Shown here piece after piece: positions 58,890 to 64,000 of a stretch of DNA of 64,000 nucleotides; the stretch's first letter is position 1; each line of letters opens with the position of its first letter. The notes beneath the pieces were generated by a model, which saw nothing but the letters and a program-made list of their open reading frames with translations, did no database searches and was not told the origin of the DNA. Both the position numbers and the translations under genes were made by a program. Origin of the DNA: Purpureocillium takamizusanense (taxonomy: Eukaryota > Ascomycota > Sordariomycetes > Hypocreales > Ophiocordycipitaceae). Where the stretch lies: positions 3,038,001 to 3,102,000 of the forward strand of contig NC_063068.1 in the NCBI RefSeq assembly GCF_022605165.1. The letters run 5' to 3'.

Positions 58890-59337
58890 GAGGGTTCTAG
58901 GCCCCTCCACTTGCCCAACCCCGAAGTATCTGGCGTGTACAATAGAGCGAAGACAACGAAAAAGAAGCATTGACTACGAGGTGATCATGGCGGGCATGTG
59001 CCGGGTGGAGTTGGCGGGCTCGCCGAGCACGGTAGAAGTGGCCGCTGCCCGAGTGTTGTGCGTTTTTTTTAGACTCCGTGCGCGGCGGTGTCGGGATGAT
59101 GAAATGTCAGAGGAGATACTTAACCTGCCTGTCGTCTGTCTACTTCTTGTCGTCTGTCTTTTTCTGACACATATCAAGTATACTCTCTTTCTGTCTCATT
59201 GTTCTCTGTCTCCGTCGTCACTGCCGAGCATCTCCCTTCGGGACCCACCTGGTTCCTCCCCTTCCGTCGTTACCTCCTCCGAAGTGCCTCTTCCCTTCTT
59301 GCCCCGTTCTTTGTCGGGAAAGAGATATTGAAGGGGC

Positions 59338-59355
59338 GGGGGGGGGGGGGGGGGG
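59338..59355 (+). repeat. Poly-G tract (18 G)
   Basis: An uninterrupted G run in noncoding DNA. It is a G-quadruplex candidate and a likely length-error site. Confidence 0.9.
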
Positions 59356-59650
59356 CAGCTTTGCTCAGCCGCCTTTGCCGCGGAACCCAACGCTCTGCGC
59401 GGAGGGGGAGGAGGGGAGGGGCGAGTCGTTGGGACGCGGGGCCGGCAGCAACAGCAACCGCAGCAGAAGGGGCAGGAGGAGGACGAAGACGAGAAGGGAC
59501 GGATGGATGGTGGAAGGGAGGGGCGTGCGTGCACGCACAAGTTGGGAAACGAGGCGAATGAAGGACCGCCCAGCTACGTACAGTACGGACCGGACCGGGC
59601 TGAGCTGAGCTGATGAGTTGGGCACGACGGCGGAACGATGGGGTGAAGAG

Positions 59651-59683
59651 AGGCAGAGGCAGAGGCAGAGGCAGAGGCAGAGG
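59651..59683 (+). repeat. AGGCAG hexanucleotide tandem repeat (5.5 units)
   Basis: Five and a half perfect units of AGGCAG, followed by a G-rich purine stretch. Confidence 0.9.
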
Positions 59684-61813
59684 GAGGGGGGGAGGGATGG
59701 GGTGGATGGAGAGTCTCTCAGGTTGCGTGCGTGCGGGGGGGGGGGTGAGGGCCGGGCTTCCGCTGCGCCGTGCAGTTGTAGAAAGGCCATGTGTGAAGGT
59801 GATGGGAGGTACAGTAATGATGAAAAACGTGGCGGCGGTGATGGTGATGGTGATGGTGGCGGCGGCGGCGGCGGCGGGGTGAAGCAGGTAGAAGCGGAAG
59901 GAGGGGGGTGTTCAGTAGTGAGCGGGAGAAAATAGAAGGACGAGAGTGATGTGCTGCCCAACGGCAAGTAATTGGAGGGGGAGGGGGGGGGGGGGGTTCT
60001 CTCTTTCTTCTTGTTCTCTTCCATGTCTCTGCGTCTTTGGCCGCCTACGTGGGTGCAACAAGTCCAACGACGATGCCGGCCGGCTCTTTGTTCTAGCTAA
60101 CTAGCACTTACATATCCATACCTCTCTAGTACATACTTGGTCACTAACTACCTCACCTCATGCACGTCGTCGAGGGCGGGGAGGGACGGGGCGAGGAGGA
60201 AGGGTAAAACCGGGGGAGGGGACCGACCGGCCAACGGCCATCACGTACTTCGTTCCGTACCTACGGTTTACATGTACGTCCATGCAACGGCCGACACTGT
60301 GCAGCACGAACTAACACTTTCTGCAGGGAAACCGGGCGGGAAAGAAAATGGGGGGCCAAGACAGGCGAACCAATATGGGGGGGGGAGCGAGAGATACAGT
60401 ACAGCGGGAGAGACAAAATCAACCAATTTGCTTGTTTGTTGGTTGGTTGCGCAGCATAACAGCAGAGTGGCGTGGCCACCACTGTAGGTAGTCCTCAATC
60501 AAAAGGGGGAGGGGAACTACTAAGCGGTGCTTCACCACCCTTTGGTACCTTGGTGCTTTACCTTGTAGGTACGAGGTGCTGCACCAAAGGATAGGGATGA
60601 TGCCGTATTGTACGGTACGGCACGGCACGCACGATATTTGGTTGATTGAATGATTGGACAAGTGGCCTAGGTGATCTGTGCGACGGATAGAGGCCGAGGG
60701 CGGCCGGACGGACGGGCGGCCGGGCGGGCAGATCTTTGATGCCCGCCGCCGCCACTGATGTTGATGATGCTGCAGACGATGCGTACTGCAGCAATGGCGA
60801 TCTAGGGCGGGAAACCGGGGGGGGGGCGCTCGTTGTGCCGGACGGTGCTCGCATACCTCTTTCGAGATGCGGTTGCCTAGCCTGCTCTGCTTCCATCCTT
60901 CACGTTTCAAGTGTCCAACATCCGCACAACAACTAGGTACCCAACATAGGCAGCCAGGCCTTGGGGCAACAGCGGCCTGGTCATGCGGGCTGAGAGTATC
61001 CTCACCAGAGGGTCGCTTCACGAGAACCACGTGGTGGCAACTCCCAGTGTGCCCACGGGAAAGTGCACGATTCTTGTATAGTTGGGCGTCTCCACCGGTC
61101 GCTCACAATCATTCAAGTTTGCGTGTGCGTCTCTTGAGACGGGGCGATATAATTCAACTAATAGGTCGTTGAGCGGCCTTGGACCAGCCGATACTCGTCC
61201 ACAGTTTCGCCACTCGTGGCCCCCCAACCTTTCGTTGCCATCGCGTCGGGCAACGATCAATCACGGTAGTCATTCATCCCACCGCCTGTGGCGGCTGCAA
61301 GATAGGCCTCGGGGGATGTTGGTCCGTTGGTCCGTTGCCTGTCCCCCGCCTCAAATCGCGCTGCAGACAGATCATCATCGTTGGACGCCCGGTCTCGCAG
61401 AAGGACGCCCACCCAGGTTTGCGATGCGGGCCAACAAAAGAAGAGGGTGGCTGAGTATGGAGACTTATAATTGGGCCACCCAAGCAAGTTTGGCCTTGAA
61501 CTTCTTCCCCTCCTGTGCATGGTTACACAGCCGTGGCATTTCGACAGCCGCCCGGCCCATGGCCGTTGACGGCGCGCAACTGTGCGCCCCGAAGAAAGCT
61601 GATGAGGGGGGCGTGTTCTGTGGCGGGGCACAGCTGTTGGCTCTCATGTGAGGGCCGTGGCGATGCATGCGCATGCATGCAGTCATGTCCTGTCCGCAAG
61701 CGCGCGCCCATGTATGTGCCAGTGCATTTGCTGTTGGGCCAGGCCGAATGACACGCAGTGTTTGTCACGCTCGCAACACGGGCGGCGACGACGAAGGATT
61801 CAGCAATGCCTAC

Positions 61814-63252
61814 TCAGGGAAAGGCTGAGTGGCGTTTCATGTACGCCCGAATGCGCGCCATGCGCACATCGTCGTCATCGTCCTCGTTGTTCTTGAGTCT
61901 GACCTCCTCGTCCTCATCCTGCTTGTCTCCGTCACTATAGTATGCGTTATCAAACTCCTCCTCGTCTGAGGCATTGGTGTTGCGATAGAGGTAGGCGTGA
62001 CGTCCAAACTCGTCGTCTGATTCGACCTCATCTTCAGGATAATCTGCAGTGTAGTGGTTCTCGGCTGTCGGAGCATGTTAGTTGGAATGCGTCGGGGCTG
62101 GTGGCTGATGCCCACGGGTCGCACGAGGAACTTACCATTCTCGTCTTCGTCTTCTTCATCGGCATCATCGTCATCTTCCGGCAACGGGCCGAACAAGAGG
62201 GCACTATCCTCGTCGTCGTCCAGGTCCAGAACGCCTATATCTGTAGCCGGCACGTCCGTGGATATGGACAAGGCAGGGACTCGGACGTATTCCTCAATGA
62301 CCCAATCGTCATCGTCCTCCTCGGCGTTGTCGTCACTAGCATCAGTCATGGTGACTTCTGCGGACTCGCGGGGCTGAGACGTCTGTGCAAACTCAGGATG
62401 GCGTTCGTGAAACCTCTTGGCCGGCGCTTTGGGTTTGAAACGGGGCCTTTGGGCCAACTGCTTGTCCCGCTCCATGCCGTGGAGGTTTGCACCGATCTCG
62501 TCCAGGACCCATCGGTCCATGTCCGCCGCGATCTTATCCAAGTTGCCATCTTGCCTGTTCTTGATCGAATCGGGGAGCGGCCTATGTGTCGGGACATCTT
62601 TGGCGGAGTCGGTTGCGGCCTTCTTTCTGACCCCTGGGCGCTTCAGGTCCTTCTGTTGCACACCAACGGCTGGTCCATCCGTGGACGGCGGGGGCATCAT
62701 GTCTGACTGTGTCACTGCTTCATGCACCACAGCAAGACTCTTGCGGGCCAACTTCTTTCTCCTGGTCCCCTCGACAAAAACAGCGGGGCCATATCGGTCC
62801 CGTTTGGAGACGCCGGCACTCTGCGCCTGGTTCTTGCCCGCGGACAAGGTTGCCGAACGCGACACTCGAAAGCGGCGAGGTTCCGCCAAAGCCGGTCGGG
62901 TAGGTGAATGACCGGCCGCAGCCTCGTCAGCAGTTGATTGATCGGCTACGGCCGCGTCAAGCGAGTGACGCACGGCCTGGTGCTTCTTTGTTGGGGGTGA
63001 GGCATCTTCGGGCCGGGATAGGTGGATGACGGGCTTGTCCGCACGGACGGGGTAGGCGGCTGGCTGTCGCCGCTGATAAGCCCAGTTGCCACTGCGATGA
63101 CGCTTCTGAGAGGCGTCAAACTCTGGAGAAGAGGTCAGTCGGGGTGCGGGCGCGGTGGGAGGAACAGGGATAGAAATCATACGCAGGAACTGGACGGGCG
63201 CCTCGTCGACCCTCTTGCGTTTGACGCGGATGAGCTGGGGAGGGATGGACAT
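61814..63252 (-). CDS. IWR1: RNA polymerase II nuclear localisation protein IWR1
   Basis: Two exons, 63252-62136 and 62064-61814, give 455 residues; the 71-nt intron uses GTAAGT/CAG. The N-terminus MSIPPQLIRVKRKRVDEAPVQFL is the family's basic start, which overlaps the nuclear-localisation signal. A disordered middle follows. The IWR1 domain is acidic: DDWVIEEYVRVP, LLFGPLPEDDDDADEEDEDEN, then after the junction ENHYTADYPEDEVESDDEFG and NTNASDEEEFDNAYYSD, ending MARIRAYMKRHSAFP. IWR1 binds assembled Pol II in the cytoplasm and directs its import via importin-alpha. Without the intron the frame runs on in a non-conserved Thr/Arg-rich tail to 61837, which supports the spliced model. Confidence 0.94.
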
Positions 63253-64000
63253 TGCGGGCGGAGATGGCGCGGGCCGAGGCTATGGCGCCCTCTTCAGCTC
63301 AAACGGGGGTGTGCCTGCAACCTAACCTTGGGGTCGATGCCGTAAGAATGAAGCGCTGAGCTGGTCGGACGTGGTCGCAGGACGAGGTGTTGGAGGTTGA
63401 CAGATGCTTGCTGGATGACGGGCGGGTTTTCCAGAAGGCGACCAGTGACGCCTGCGGGGCTGATTGACTGTTGCCATGCCATGCGGCAAGTGGGGCGAGG
63501 GACGAACAATAGGCCAAGTACGAAGTACTAATGGAGGACGTGAAAAAGCACTCGCATGTCGACTTGGATTGCGGTACGGAGTACTTTGCTGAATGGCTTT
63601 TTGGGCGCACCTGCCTCCACTTGGAGTTGGAGCTGGACCTGTAGCTGTAGCTGTGCAATATTGGGTGTCAAGCCTGGGGCAGGCGCGACCCATTGCCATT
63701 GATAGTATCAGAAAAATATGAATACGGCACCCCCAGCCTCGAGTCGTATCTCTCTCCCTTATTAGTAGTACAGTAACTATATAAGTTATTTGTTCAATCG
63801 GCGAAGCCTGTATACCCTTTGCATTAACAACCCCCGGCCGACAAGAGCCGCGCCTGCTCAACAATCACTACAGTACGCACCAGACACAAACGGAAGCTGG
63901 CTCCTCCCTTGACAAGTGTTTGGTGCACTTGTCTTGAGATGCCAGGCCCCGACACCCAGCTCCGCCAGCGTCGCCGCCGCATCGCATCACATCGCATCGC
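63253..64000. other. Upstream region of IWR1 to the window edge
   Basis: Holds the IWR1 promoter. Two TACGRAGTA-family motifs lie 56 bases apart (63519-63527 and 63575-63583). From 63.9 kb a possible plus-strand coding start begins. Confidence 0.5.
63939..64000 (+). CDS. Possible 5' end of a plus-strand gene cut by the window edge
   Basis: An ATG at 63939 opens a frame (MPGPDTQLRQRRRRIAS...) that is still open at the window end. Only 20 codons are visible. The sequence is Arg-rich and ends in a CATCGCAT repeat, so it may equally be a leader. No family can be assigned. Confidence 0.2.
   Translation, partial: MPGPDTQLRQRRRRIASHRI

Larger units (their letters stand above)
58199..61813. other. 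3.6-kb spacer between convergent Myb/SANT-like and IWR1 genes
   Basis: No gene supported. Simple sequence is dense: (AG)13 at 58864-58889, G18 at 59338-59355, a 6-bp tandem repeat at 59651-59683, GGT/GGC runs near 59830-59880 and poly-G near 59983-59996. Between 59.2 and 60.0 kb the plus strand is purine-rich, so read on the minus strand it is CT-rich like a leader, yet no minus-strand gene follows. A 16-bp perfect palindrome lies at 61663-61678. Confidence 0.5.

Noticed and set aside
1..64000. tRNA genes, CRISPR arrays, telomeric repeats and transposons
   Set aside because: I scanned for T-loop GTTCRANNC strings with a plausible A box, for regular spaced repeats, TTAGGG arrays and transposase or reverse transcriptase motifs, and found none that hold up. 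A covariance-model search would be needed to exclude tRNAs fully.

Overview
The window looks like nuclear DNA of a GC-rich filamentous ascomycete. The gene set and intron style (short 48-232 nt introns, GTRNGT donors, CTAAC/CTGAC-like branch sites, YAG acceptors) fit Sordariomycetes, and most likely Hypocreales. The family or genus cannot be fixed from sequence alone; an Ophiocordycipitaceae-type genome would fit. I find 13 well-supported protein genes, rebuilt exon by exon with splice phases checked, plus one possible partial start at the right edge. I see no tRNA, rRNA, transposon, CRISPR array or biosynthetic cluster that I can support.

Layout. 1-10.4 kb: a three-KH RNA-binding protein (+), the ER nucleotide-sugar transporter HUT1 (+) and an MSG5-like dual-specificity phosphatase (-). 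10.4-20.1 kb: a gene-poor tract between divergent promoters. 20.1-23.9 kb: a large disordered protein of a fungal family usually mislabelled 'LPXTG anchor'. 25.3-34.0 kb: a compact block with TPT1 (tRNA 2'-phosphotransferase), a two-dsRBD protein with a GC-AG intron, EFG1 (18S rRNA processing) and SEA4 (GATOR2/SEACAT). 34.7-38.4 kb: a PAS kinase (PSK1-like). 38.4-44.0 kb: noncoding. 44.0-49.3 kb: an F-box/LRR protein ending in a CaaX box, then a TFC7/tau55-like histidine phosphatase. 49.3-57.1 kb: noncoding. 57.1-63.3 kb: a Myb/SANT-like regulator, a purine/poly-G-rich spacer and IWR1 (Pol II nuclear import).

Functionally this is mostly a housekeeping and signalling region. RNA metabolism (KH protein, TPT1, dsRBD protein, EFG1, TFC7-like, IWR1) and nutrient or stress signalling (SEA4, PAS kinase, MSG5-like phosphatase, F-box protein) dominate. 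About 37% of the window is coding.

The most unusual signal is in the noncoding DNA. A short palindromic motif family, TACGRAGTA (reverse complement TACTYCGTA), occurs 14 times by eye, against about one expected by chance, and never inside a recognised exon. It lies among GGTACC/CTTAGTAAG-rich islands, some of which are perfect inverted repeats. I found no clearly new multigene system.
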